From GCA-2794515 sp034436155 (GTDB lineage Bacteria > Chloroflexota > Anaerolineae > Aggregatilineales > Phototrophicaceae), in the NCBI GenBank assembly GCA_034436155.1, contig DAOTVP010000038.1, forward strand, positions 17,215 to 81,214: a DNA stretch of 64,000 bases, in the 5' to 3' direction. Shown here piece by piece: positions 1 through 7,578 of this stretch. The notes under the pieces are model-generated. The model did not search any database and was not told where the DNA came from. It saw only the letters and a list, made by a program, of their open reading frames with translations. The translations under genes were made by a program, and so were the position numbers. Positions within the stretch are counted from its first letter, which is position 1; the number at the start of each line of letters is the position of its first letter.

Positions 1-365
1 TACCCTGCCACATCGCGCTCATCCCATTGGGCGATTTGTTCCGCCATGCGTGATACATTGCTCGATGCGTTGAACACCGTGCCATCAAGATAAAAATAAC
101 GGGTGAGCGGGTCGAGTGGCAACAGCGTGAGGTAATCGTCTAATTTTCGCCCCGCAATATTAAATAAATCCTCAAACACATGGCGCATGGTGATGACCGA
201 CGGACCCGTATCCCAACGGAAACCATCGGTTTCGATTTGGTACATTTTGCCACCGACACGCGCATTTTTTTCGAGAATAATCACGCGCTTGCCCGCGCTT
301 GCCAATCGGATAGCCGCGCTCATGCCTCCGATTCCCGCGCCGATGATGATGATGGGTTTATCCAT
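1..365 (-). CDS. crtI: Phytoene desaturase (CrtI type), N-terminal part
   Basis: FAD-dependent carotenoid desaturase of which only about the first 121 residues lie in the window; the rest runs off the left edge. The start is MDKPIIIIGAGIGGMSAAIR, a Rossmann FAD-binding fold with the GAGIGG loop, then an acidic residue ending strand two (ILEKN) and the RVGGKM and WDTGPSVIT motifs typical of CrtI. CrtI enzymes introduce double bonds into phytoene. The ATG overlaps the end of the upstream glycosyltransferase gene by 8 bases (ATGGATAA), so it is the last visible gene of a carotenoid operon. It could instead be another CrtI-family member such as a carotenoid oxygenase or ketolase; the missing C-terminus would decide. 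Confidence 0.85.
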   Translation of the reverse strand, partial: MDKPIIIIGAGIGGMSAAIRLASAGKRVIILEKNARVGGKMYQIETDGFRWDTGPSVITMRHVFEDLFNIAGRKLDDYLTLLPLDPLTRYFYLDGTVFNASSNVSRMAEQIAQWDERDVAG

Positions 366-1506
366 TGTGTTTTCCTTTAGATAATGTATGATGCACAATG
401 CGCCCTTTCCATGTCGGACCACCTTGTGTGTAATGCCAATACAGGGCTTGGATGGCGATAATCGTCATCAACAGGGCTGATACGGGCATAAATAGCGCAT
501 CCAGCACGCGCTGACGGGTGAATGAGGCGCTTAGGGCGCGAATCAGCATCCCTAAAATCGTTAACAATGCGGGCATGAGGATGGTATCCCCAAGCAGTAG
601 GGCAATGATTAACCATAAACTGGGGATGATGAATATCAACCAGTGAAAAATGATGCCCAACATGAGCGCGAAAGGACTACCATAACCTGCGAGGATATTT
701 TTGGCGAAGCCATTTTTGACCTCGCGCCAATTCCGATACATCCGACAAGTCACCAACCCCGCGCCATCCGCCATGCGTAAGCGCATGTGTGCCGATTTGA
801 CCATTCGCGCCAACGTCACATCTTCTAACACATTGCCCCGCACCCGTTCATGCCCGCCGATGTGGTGATATGCCCGTTTGCGCCACGCCATACATTGCCC
901 ATTCGCCGCGCCGAATGCCCCCAACGGGATATGATGCACGCCTAAAATCGGCAAATAACCGAGTATCACCAACGCCATCAACGGCACAACCAATCGTTCA
1001 CCCCACGTTACGGTCTCTTGGGTAGACCACACACTGTATACATCGGCGTTTCGGGCGGTCATATCGGCGACTAATGCCGATAAGCCATCGGCAGACCAAT
1101 GCACATCGGCATCGGTGAACAACAAAATATCCCCCTTTGCCATGTTCGCCATTTGATGACACGCCCAATTTTTGCCCATCCAACCATCGGGCAACGGCGC
1201 ACCTGATAAAATAGTCAATTTATCACAATCACCCGCGACATCACGGGCGATTTTTGCCGTATCATCCGTCGAATTATCATCCAACAAAATCACTTCGTAC
1301 TGTGGATACGACTGCGATAACCAATTTTGGATGGTCGTGCCGATGACCAGCGCCTCGTTACGGGCGGGTATCATCACCGAGACGAAAGGCGTGTCGGATA
1401 ACGGACGTGTGGATGATAAACGCGGAAAAAACATCCGATTGATGAGCATATTCAGGCTGATAACGATGAGTGGGATAGCGATAATAACGCCTAGCCAAGC
1501 GGACAT
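358..1506 (-). CDS. Membrane GT2 glycosyltransferase of the carotenoid operon
   Basis: Family 2 glycosyltransferase of 382 residues, probably attaching a sugar to a hydroxylated carotenoid as CruC/CrtQ-type enzymes do. An N-terminal membrane segment (about residues 3-23) precedes the GT-A domain: VSVMIPARNEA nucleotide-binding start, DDNSTDDT, the DxD-like metal site TDADVHW and a downstream acidic motif GNVLEDVTLA. The C-terminal 120 residues hold about three membrane helices. The stop overlaps the CrtI start, and the ATG lies 1 base after the PlsY-like gene stop, so the genes are probably cotranslated. The substrate is inferred from CruF and CrtI in the same operon; HpnB-like hopanoid glycosyltransferases look similar. 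Confidence 0.75.
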   Translation of the reverse strand: MSAWLGVIIAIPLIVISLNMLINRMFFPRLSSTRPLSDTPFVSVMIPARNEALVIGTTIQNWLSQSYPQYEVILLDDNSTDDTAKIARDVAGDCDKLTILSGAPLPDGWMGKNWACHQMANMAKGDILLFTDADVHWSADGLSALVADMTARNADVYSVWSTQETVTWGERLVVPLMALVILGYLPILGVHHIPLGAFGAANGQCMAWRKRAYHHIGGHERVRGNVLEDVTLARMVKSAHMRLRMADGAGLVTCRMYRNWREVKNGFAKNILAGYGSPFALMLGIIFHWLIFIIPSLWLIIALLLGDTILMPALLTILGMLIRALSASFTRQRVLDALFMPVSALLMTIIAIQALYWHYTQGGPTWKGRIVHHTLSKGKHNG

Positions 1507-1507
1507 A

Positions 1508-2116
1508 TCACCCCATGCCTAAGCGTTTCATGACGGCGGGTTTGAGTTTGGGCGCATGACGCAAATCGCGCCGATGTTTATAAATCAACAACGCGCCGAT
1601 TATCAACCACGACACCAACCACGCCCATGGTGCCGATGTCACCAGCAAAAATAATACGCCGAGCGTCCATGTGAACATGGTCGCCCATCCGCTACTCGTG
1701 AGGGTGATATAAAACACGATGAGACCTATCATCAAGACAACGGGCATGGGCAAAATGCTGAAGCCGATAGTCACACCGCCCGTACTGGCAATCGCTTTGC
1801 CACCCTTAAAACGCAATAATGGCGAAAACGCATGACCAAGCACGGGCGCAATCGCAATGATGACCAATTCCCAATCGGTGAATTTGAAGATGTGCGTGGC
1901 TAAACCCACAGGCAAGGCGGCTTTGAACGCATCCAGAAAAATAGCCAGCCCGCCCCATGCCACACCGCCCGCCAGAAGCACATTAAACCCGCCCGGATTG
2001 CCATCGCCAACCGTGCGAATATCTTTTTTTAAGCCCAACTTGCCGATGAGGAACGAAAACGGTATAGACCCCAATCCAAACGCGATTAGCGCGAAGATGA
2101 TAGCCTCAATGCTCAT
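1508..2116 (-). CDS. PlsY-like acyl-phosphate acyltransferase in carotenoid operon
   Basis: Integral membrane protein of about 202 residues matching the PlsY family, which transfers acyl groups from acyl-phosphate to glycerol-3-phosphate. Visible family motifs are GSIPFSFLIG near the N-terminus, VGDGNPGGFN (the GSGNxG motif with Asp for Ser, a variant I recall in Chloroflexota PlsY paralogues), and GHAFSPLLRFKGGKAIAS. I place the start at the ATG of MSIEAII, which overlaps the CruF stop by 11 bases; a longer frame from 2173 would lie wholly inside cruF. Position between a carotenoid hydratase and a glycosyltransferase suggests, but does not prove, that it acylates a carotenoid glycoside. Ordinary phospholipid synthesis is the alternative. 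Confidence 0.8.
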   Translation of the reverse strand: MSIEAIIFALIAFGLGSIPFSFLIGKLGLKKDIRTVGDGNPGGFNVLLAGGVAWGGLAIFLDAFKAALPVGLATHIFKFTDWELVIIAIAPVLGHAFSPLLRFKGGKAIASTGGVTIGFSILPMPVVLMIGLIVFYITLTSSGWATMFTWTLGVLFLLVTSAPWAWLVSWLIIGALLIYKHRRDLRHAPKLKPAVMKRLGMG

Positions 2117-2894
2117 GTTTGCCGAGTCCCTTCCAACTCCAGAGTAAAAACGCGCCCATGCTGATACACCCAAAAAAGGCGGGTCCCGCCATGCCCCAAA
2201 ATACGGCTAACCCGACTGATTGCAAAAACCACACCACCGCGTAAATTATCCACATCTCCCAACGGGGCATCTCCCAGCGATACGGACGGATAACAGCCGT
2301 GATGACCGCCGAGGTCAGCAACCAACCGAAATAATTCACCAACGGGATGCCGAAATACGCGCCATACTCCTGCCATTCCCAAAATCCCCACGCCACCATC
2401 TGCGGGTCGAGGAATAAATCCCACGCGGTCATCGCCAATGCCGATATGCCAACATACAAAACGGGATTTTTTGTACCGACCGTTAAATGGGCGATTGTCC
2501 ACGCGGCGGGCAACATCATAAACCACGCCAACGGGATGAGCAACGGCACACCGCCCAATTGCGGTTGGAGCAGGGGGGTATAATCATAACTGCCAAACGG
2601 AAAATTGGTTTTCGAGCCGATGAATTCCACACCCCACGTCATGACGGCGACTACGCCAAACACCATACCAATGCGCGACAATCCCCACTTGGTAGCGAGT
2701 GCGGCGAATACGGCGCTAAATTGCACCAGCAACGCGAAGGTAATCGCCGCGGGGATGATGTCATCGCCAAAAATCCACCGTAAAATCGGCACGAAAATCA
2801 TCGCCAACATCCACCCCGCTATCAACATATACACGGCGCGTTGTGGGCGTGGGATGGTCAAAAAAAATTGACGGGCAAGTAATAATCGGGTCAT
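2106..2894 (-). CDS. cruF: CruF-type carotenoid 1',2'-hydratase (DUF422)
   Basis: Polytopic membrane protein of 262 residues in the CruF/CrtC-like hydratase family (Pfam DUF422), which adds water to the psi end of gamma-carotene-type carotenoids, giving the hydroxyl later glycosylated. Recognisable stretches are FPFGSYDYTPLLQPQLGGVP, PLAWFMMLPAAW, TAWDLFLDPQMVAWGFWEW and YFGIPLVNYFGWLLTS, all family signatures. The ATG follows the TAG stop of the tocopherol-cyclase-like gene with no gap. Its presence implies that the host makes a 1'-hydroxy carotenoid or a glycoside of it. Bacterioruberin-type hydratases belong to the same family, so the exact substrate is open. Confidence 0.85.
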   Translation of the reverse strand: MTRLLLARQFFLTIPRPQRAVYMLIAGWMLAMIFVPILRWIFGDDIIPAAITFALLVQFSAVFAALATKWGLSRIGMVFGVVAVMTWGVEFIGSKTNFPFGSYDYTPLLQPQLGGVPLLIPLAWFMMLPAAWTIAHLTVGTKNPVLYVGISALAMTAWDLFLDPQMVAWGFWEWQEYGAYFGIPLVNYFGWLLTSAVITAVIRPYRWEMPRWEMWIIYAVVWFLQSVGLAVFWGMAGPAFFGCISMGAFLLWSWKGLGKHEH

Positions 2895-3881
2895 CTATTT
2901 CGCCTTTAACAAGGTGTCCAAATCACCATGTACTTCTAAACCTGTGTTGCGACCGTGCTCATCAAACAGCACCTCGCCCGAAAGCGTGGTTAAGCGCACA
3001 TGCACGGTTGAGCGCATGGTTTCATCCACCCGCTTGTGCATTTCGGTGCGAATCGGCGCGAGGAGCAATCCCCCGCTACCGCGTTCTGCGACCAATTCTA
3101 AACGGTGCATTTTGTTTCGCATCGTCCAATATACATATTTATCCGTCAATTCTAAGCATTCATTGATGGCATTGGTATACTTGGCGAATTTATATAGCGT
3201 CTCTTGATGATAAAACCCGACAATCGCGCCTCTGAATGACCGCCCGATGAGCGGAATCATGGCGATAGACGCGGTGAGCGATGTATTGGGTGTATCGAAA
3301 TGATTGCTTTGCATCCAAATATAAGCCGATGGAAACGCTTGTCCCCAATCTTTTTCGATGTATCCGCGTCCATCGGTGAAATTGAGCCGTTTGCCATTTT
3401 CGGTCAGTTCACCGTTGAGCGTGGTGTATAAATTGACGATGCCATGATAACACTCCATAATGGGCAACCACATATACCATCCCATGACCCCTGGCTGGAC
3501 AAGCGTGACATCCCACCCGCGCCCACCCGCGAAGGTGATGTTGCCACCGAGCGATAATTGGTCATCGTGGATATTCAGATTGATATGTGTATCAGAAAAT
3601 TCGCTCTCGCCCACGCGCACGATAAAATGTTTTTCATCCGCCCAAAAGGTGCTGATGGGATATTCATGATAGGTCGCCCGCCCATTCATGCCGTCTAAAA
3701 CTTGGATGAAGGCGTGGTCTTTGGCGGGGTCTTGACCGCGAAAAATGCCCGGTATAATCGCATAGCGGGTTTGCTCATCGGCGCTGACCAGCTTAAAATA
3801 CCACCCCTCAAAATAGGGACGGCGGGTATGTGTCCCCTGAAAGATGTGGGGATGCAGGGTTTTATAAATATATCGGCGCAT
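2895..3881 (-). CDS. Tocopherol cyclase-like protein
   Basis: Soluble protein of 328 residues resembling the tocopherol cyclase family (Pfam Tocopherol_cycl). Features supporting this are the N-terminal RRPYFEGWYFKL motif, an early PGIFRG segment, and KDWGQAFPSAYIWMQSNHF in the middle, a conserved region of the family. Plant and cyanobacterial tocopherol cyclase forms the chromanol ring, but most bacterial homologues have no proven activity. It is the first gene of the carotenoid operon, with the CruF ATG directly abutting its stop. A lipid or carotenoid-modifying or binding role is inferred from context only. Confidence 0.7.
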   Translation of the reverse strand: MRRYIYKTLHPHIFQGTHTRRPYFEGWYFKLVSADEQTRYAIIPGIFRGQDPAKDHAFIQVLDGMNGRATYHEYPISTFWADEKHFIVRVGESEFSDTHINLNIHDDQLSLGGNITFAGGRGWDVTLVQPGVMGWYMWLPIMECYHGIVNLYTTLNGELTENGKRLNFTDGRGYIEKDWGQAFPSAYIWMQSNHFDTPNTSLTASIAMIPLIGRSFRGAIVGFYHQETLYKFAKYTNAINECLELTDKYVYWTMRNKMHRLELVAERGSGGLLLAPIRTEMHKRVDETMRSTVHVRLTTLSGEVLFDEHGRNTGLEVHGDLDTLLKAK

Positions 3882-3968
3882 AAATTAGTCATCCTTATTT
3901 GGCAAGATTATATCAAAATAGCTTACCCAATGAGGATGAGTAGGCGCTAAACGATGTGTAAATGATGG

Positions 3969-4793
3969 TTAATTATGGTCATCAAGAAATGTTTTTGTGA
4001 TGTTCACCAATGTATCCCAATCGGATAGTTTGGGGTCTATCAACACATGGGGCGCGTGGATAGTCTGATAGGTGCTATTGCCGATGCGTGATGCGAAGTG
4101 TTCCGTCAGCGATGGACGGACTAAATCATCTTCCAGACCTTGCACAATCAGGGTGGGGCAGGTGATTTTTGGCGCGAGCCGATAGGCTTCATGCCCCGCT
4201 TTGTGAATTTGCGCGAACATCCGCACAGGTAGCCGAAAATCGCGCACTTCTCGGCGTACTTGCGGGTCGTCGAGATCGGCGTTGGGCATAAATCGGCGGA
4301 TGCCATCGCGCACTTCGGGCTTATCAAAATCCAACGGCAAATATCTAAAAATGCGCGGTTGCGGGAACAACGCCTGAATAATCGGCATGGCACGCCACGC
4401 GACATGCTCAATTTTCCAGAATGGCGCGTAGAGCAATAACCCGTTTACATCGCCTAATTCATACGCCACGCGCACCGCCAACGCGCCACCCATCGAAAAT
4501 CCGACCACCAACAAACGGTCATGCGTTTGGCGTAATTTTCGCGCCTCATCCACCAAAAAGTTGACCCAATCGGCATAGGTGCGCGTGGGCAACGTTTCGA
4601 GGTCTGTGCCAAAACCGGGCAATAACACCCTTTGCACCGTATAATTGAACTCTCGGAATAACGGCACGAGTGGGCGCATTTCGGCGGGGGTGCCAGGGAA
4701 GCCGTGAATGAGCATGACGGCGGTGTAGGTATCGCCATATAAGGTGAACGGTTGGTGTTCTTCGGCTTGGAATGTGGATAGGTCTGGTCGCAT
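3969..4793 (-). CDS. Alpha/beta hydrolase, carboxylesterase-like
   Basis: Cytoplasmic esterase or lipase of 274 residues with the alpha/beta-hydrolase fold. The oxyanion HG motif is in VMLIHGFPGTPAEM, the nucleophile Ser in the elbow GFSMGG, the acid Asp in LIVQGLEDDLVRP, and the base His in HAPHVLIDP, so the triad is complete. It resembles Est30-type carboxylesterases. It stands alone, divergent from mvaA, with about 195 bases between the two starts. The substrate cannot be told from the sequence. Confidence 0.8.
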   Translation of the reverse strand: MRPDLSTFQAEEHQPFTLYGDTYTAVMLIHGFPGTPAEMRPLVPLFREFNYTVQRVLLPGFGTDLETLPTRTYADWVNFLVDEARKLRQTHDRLLVVGFSMGGALAVRVAYELGDVNGLLLYAPFWKIEHVAWRAMPIIQALFPQPRIFRYLPLDFDKPEVRDGIRRFMPNADLDDPQVRREVRDFRLPVRMFAQIHKAGHEAYRLAPKITCPTLIVQGLEDDLVRPSLTEHFASRIGNSTYQTIHAPHVLIDPKLSDWDTLVNITKTFLDDHN

Positions 4794-4975
4794 GATATGA
4801 TGATTATCCTTTATGATGGAGTAGTCTATCAGACGAATAGCATACTAGATGTGGATGAGTATCCACTAAATATCATACGAGTGTCCAATATATGATTAGA
4901 TAAGTCCCACATTAGCCTTGTGCGATTTTTCACACGTCTGATAGGTTTTGCAAGTTTTTGCGAGTGCGTTTGTGC

Positions 4976-4981
4976 TATAGT
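4976..4981 (+). promoter_or_regulatory. Extended -10 of a probably leaderless mvaA promoter
   Basis: The sequence TGCTATAGT is an extended -10 box whose last base is 7 bases before the ATG at 4989. Transcription would start at or next to the ATG, giving a leaderless mRNA. No clear -35 is seen at normal spacing and no Shine-Dalgarno precedes the ATG. This argues against the longer GTG start at 4920. Confidence 0.45.
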
Positions 4982-4988
4982 AACGGGC

Positions 4989-6284
4989 ATGACAAACTTA
5001 AAAACATCACGAATTTCACAATTCTATAAAAAGACACTTCAAGAGCGCCTCGCTATCATCGCCGATTGGCTCGGTCAACCAACCGATAGCCCTATGCCAC
5101 TTGACGGCGGGTTGTCATCCGACCAAGCCGATGCCATGATAGAAAATGTGTTGGGGCGCTATGCCTTGCCGTTTGCCGTTGCGACCAATTTCCTCATCAA
5201 CGGGCGCGATGTCCTCGTGCCGATGGTCATTGAAGAGCCGTCTGTGGTGGCGGCGTGTAGCAATGCGGCGCGGCTATTTCGGGATGGGGGCGGATTCACC
5301 ACGTCCAGCGATGAACCCATCATGATAGGTCAGATTCAGGTGTTAGATATTCCTGATATGGCACACGCTATCGCGCAAATTGAGGCGAATAAGCCCATGC
5401 TCCTCGCCGAAGCGGATAGTGTGGGCGGGAGCATTGTCAAACGCGGGGGAGGGGCGCGAGATATTGAAGTTCGCGTGTTCGAGGATACCCCCATCGGCGC
5501 GATGATGGTGCTTCATCTGCTCCTCGATACCCGTGATGCGATGGGCGCGAATGCCATTAACACCGCCGTTGAACATCTCGCACCGCATATCGAATCGCTC
5601 ACAGGCGGGCGCGTGAATTTGCGGATACTCAGCAACCTGACGGATAAACGCAAGGCACGCGCAGAGGGGGTTATCCCCAAAGCATCGCTCGCAACCGAGA
5701 CCCTGACGGGTGAGCAAGTCGTCAAGGCGATTGTCGAGGCGGGGTATTTCGCCGAGATAGATCCGTATCGCGCCACCACGCATAACAAAGGCGTGATGAA
5801 TGGCATTGACGCGGTGGTGATTGCCACGGGCAACGATTGGCGGGCGGTCGAATCGGGCGCACATGCCTATGTCGCTCGTGATGGACGCTATACCAGCATG
5901 ACGCAATGGCGGGTCACGCCCGATGGCGACCTGAAAGGCACGATTGAAATTCCGTTATCGGTGGGGATTGTCGGCGGGGCGACGCGGGTGCATCCAACCG
6001 CGCAGTTGGCACTCGACATTTTGGGGATTAGCACCGCGCAGGAACTCGCAGAAGTCATGGTGGCGGTCGGATTAGCGCAAAATTTCGCGGCGATTCGCGC
6101 CCTCGCCACCGATGGCATCCAACAGGGTCACATGCGAATGCACGCACGGCAATTGGCACTCGCCGCGGGCGCATCGGCAGAACTCGCGCCGAAAATCGCC
6201 CAACAGATGATAGATGAGAAAAATATCCGCTTAGAACGCGCCAAACAATTGGTTGAGATGATGAAACAATCATCAGGTGAATAG
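4989..6284 (+). CDS. mvaA: Class II 3-hydroxy-3-methylglutaryl-CoA reductase
   Basis: Soluble HMG-CoA reductase of 431 residues, the size of class II enzymes such as Pseudomonas mevalonii MvaA; it interconverts HMG-CoA and mevalonate for isoprenoid synthesis. Catalytic features are present: the Glu in the ENVLGRY motif, Lys in THNKGVMNG, Asp in ATGNDWRA, and the C-terminal His in QGHMRMHAR, together with the DAMGANA cofactor region. I prefer the ATG at 4989 because a -10 box lies just upstream and the N-terminal extension from GTG 4920 looks non-coding. HMG-CoA synthase follows after 11 bases. Direction in vivo is taken as biosynthetic from the neighbouring synthase and thiolase. Confidence 0.9.
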   Translation: MTNLKTSRISQFYKKTLQERLAIIADWLGQPTDSPMPLDGGLSSDQADAMIENVLGRYALPFAVATNFLINGRDVLVPMVIEEPSVVAACSNAARLFRDGGGFTTSSDEPIMIGQIQVLDIPDMAHAIAQIEANKPMLLAEADSVGGSIVKRGGGARDIEVRVFEDTPIGAMMVLHLLLDTRDAMGANAINTAVEHLAPHIESLTGGRVNLRILSNLTDKRKARAEGVIPKASLATETLTGEQVVKAIVEAGYFAEIDPYRATTHNKGVMNGIDAVVIATGNDWRAVESGAHAYVARDGRYTSMTQWRVTPDGDLKGTIEIPLSVGIVGGATRVHPTAQLALDILGISTAQELAEVMVAVGLAQNFAAIRALATDGIQQGHMRMHARQLALAAGASAELAPKIAQQMIDEKNIRLERAKQLVEMMKQSSGE

Positions 6285-6295
6285 GAGTCGGTATA

Positions 6296-7387
6296 GTGAA
6301 TCAAAATGGGACATACACATATCAACAAAGCAGTTCTTTGTTGATGAAACCTTCCCGTCAAGTCGGGATTGTCGGATATGGGGCGTATATTCCGCGTTAT
6401 CGCTTGCCAGGGGCAGAAGTGGCGCGAATTTGGACGCACGGACTCGGCGGTAGCCCTGTCAAAGAAAAAGCGGTGGCGGGGATTGATGAAGATGTCACCA
6501 CCATGTCCATCGAAGCGGCGCGGAACGCCGTTGCACGCGCCAATATAGACCCCAAGCTCATCCGTGCGGTGTGGGTGGGTAGCGAAAGCCACCCGTATGC
6601 CGTCAAACCGACCAGCACGATTGTCGCCGAGAGCATCGGCACATCGCCCAATATTCAGGCGGCGGATTGGGAATTTGCCTGTAAAGCAGGCACAGAAGCC
6701 GTTCAAGCCTCGATTGGGATTGTCGGCAGTGGCATGGGCATGTATACCCTCAGTATCGGCATGGATACGGCGCAAGGTCGTCCTGGCGATGCGTTGGAAT
6801 ACACAGCGGCATCGGGCGGGGCGGCATTTTTAATCGGACCCGCTGAAGAAGCGTGTGCGGTGTATCAGGGCAGTTATAGTTTTGTGACCGATACGCCCGA
6901 TTTTTGGCGACGCTCTGGTCAGACTTATCCGTCACATGGCGACCGATTCACCGGTGAACCCGCTTATTTTCATCATGTGACCAGCGCGGCATCGGCACTT
7001 ATGCAGATGATGAATACCACCCCCGCCGATTATACCTACGCTGTGTTCCATCAACCGAATGTCAAATTCCCGATGCGGGCGGCGCAAATGCTCGGATTTA
7101 CAGAGGCACAATATAGCACGGGCTTGCTCGCAGACCACATCGGCAATGTGTATTCTGGCTCGTGTATGGTCGGATTGACCGCCATCTTAGACCAAGCCAA
7201 AGCGGGAGACCGCATTTTGATGGTCAGTTATGGCAGTGGGGCGGGGTCGGATGCGTTTGACATCCTCGTGACCGATAAAATCGAGTTGGTGCAAAATCGC
7301 GCCCCGCGTACCCGTGATTATATCAACCGCCGTACCGTGATTGATTATGCCACCTATTGTCGTTTCCGCGATAAATTGAAAGATTAA
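6296..7387 (+). CDS. Hydroxymethylglutaryl-CoA synthase, archaeal type
   Basis: HMG-CoA synthase of 363 residues, condensing acetyl-CoA with acetoacetyl-CoA. It matches the archaeal-type family: GSESHPYAVKPTSTIVAE carries the Glu, FACKAGTEA the acyl-accepting Cys, and FHQPNVKFP the His, so the active site is intact. The start is GTG with an AGGAG box about nine bases upstream. In archaea this enzyme forms a complex with a thiolase and a DUF35 protein, and both partner families are encoded just downstream here, although both look catalytically or structurally degenerate. Confidence 0.9.
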   Translation: MNQNGTYTYQQSSSLLMKPSRQVGIVGYGAYIPRYRLPGAEVARIWTHGLGGSPVKEKAVAGIDEDVTTMSIEAARNAVARANIDPKLIRAVWVGSESHPYAVKPTSTIVAESIGTSPNIQAADWEFACKAGTEAVQASIGIVGSGMGMYTLSIGMDTAQGRPGDALEYTAASGGAAFLIGPAEEACAVYQGSYSFVTDTPDFWRRSGQTYPSHGDRFTGEPAYFHHVTSAASALMQMMNTTPADYTYAVFHQPNVKFPMRAAQMLGFTEAQYSTGLLADHIGNVYSGSCMVGLTAILDQAKAGDRILMVSYGSGAGSDAFDILVTDKIELVQNRAPRTRDYINRRTVIDYATYCRFRDKLKD

Positions 7388-7409
7388 AAACACCATTCGT
7401 CAATATCTG

Positions 7410-7446
7410 TGGACGATATACGCGCTTCGCGCTAATCGTCCATTAC
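7410..7446 (-). repeat. REP-like hairpin, copy 1
   Basis: Read on the minus strand, a GTAAT tag precedes TGGACGAT, an inner GCGCGAAGCGC hairpin, and ATCGTCCA. Both stem halves are perfectly complementary. First of the dispersed family. Confidence 0.85.
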
Positions 7447-7476
7447 AAACTGTTCGATTTTTCGGGCGTGATGCCT

Positions 7477-7500
7477 GTACGGACGCACTTTTGCGCGTCC
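7477..7500 (+). repeat. REP-like hairpin, short variant 1
   Basis: GTAC tag followed by GGACGCACTTTTGCGCGTCC, a simple stem with a T-rich loop. A near-identical copy lies 51 bases downstream. Confidence 0.8.
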
Positions 7501-7527
7501 TCTCATACAAATAATAAGATGCAATCT

Positions 7528-7551
7528 GTACGGACGCGCTTTTGCGCGTCC
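7528..7551 (+). repeat. REP-like hairpin, short variant 2
   Basis: GTAC tag followed by GGACGCGCTTTTGCGCGTCC; the stem is perfect, correcting the one mismatch of the preceding copy. Together the two fill the gap between HMG-CoA synthase and thiolase genes. Confidence 0.8.
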
Positions 7552-7578
7552 TCATACGCGATAGATAAAGGATAAACC

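Noticed and set aside
5343..5906. Open frame of 187 codons antisense to mvaA
   Set aside because: Wholly inside a clear gene with intact catalytic motifs on the other strand.
6128..6775. Open frame of 215 codons antisense to mvaA and HMG-CoA synthase genes
   Set aside because: It spans two well-supported genes on the other strand and has no family signature; a by-product of codon bias.
7410..7551. CRISPR-like array from three similar repeats
   Set aside because: Repeats are of two sizes, self-complementary throughout, in both orientations, and lack equal spacers.
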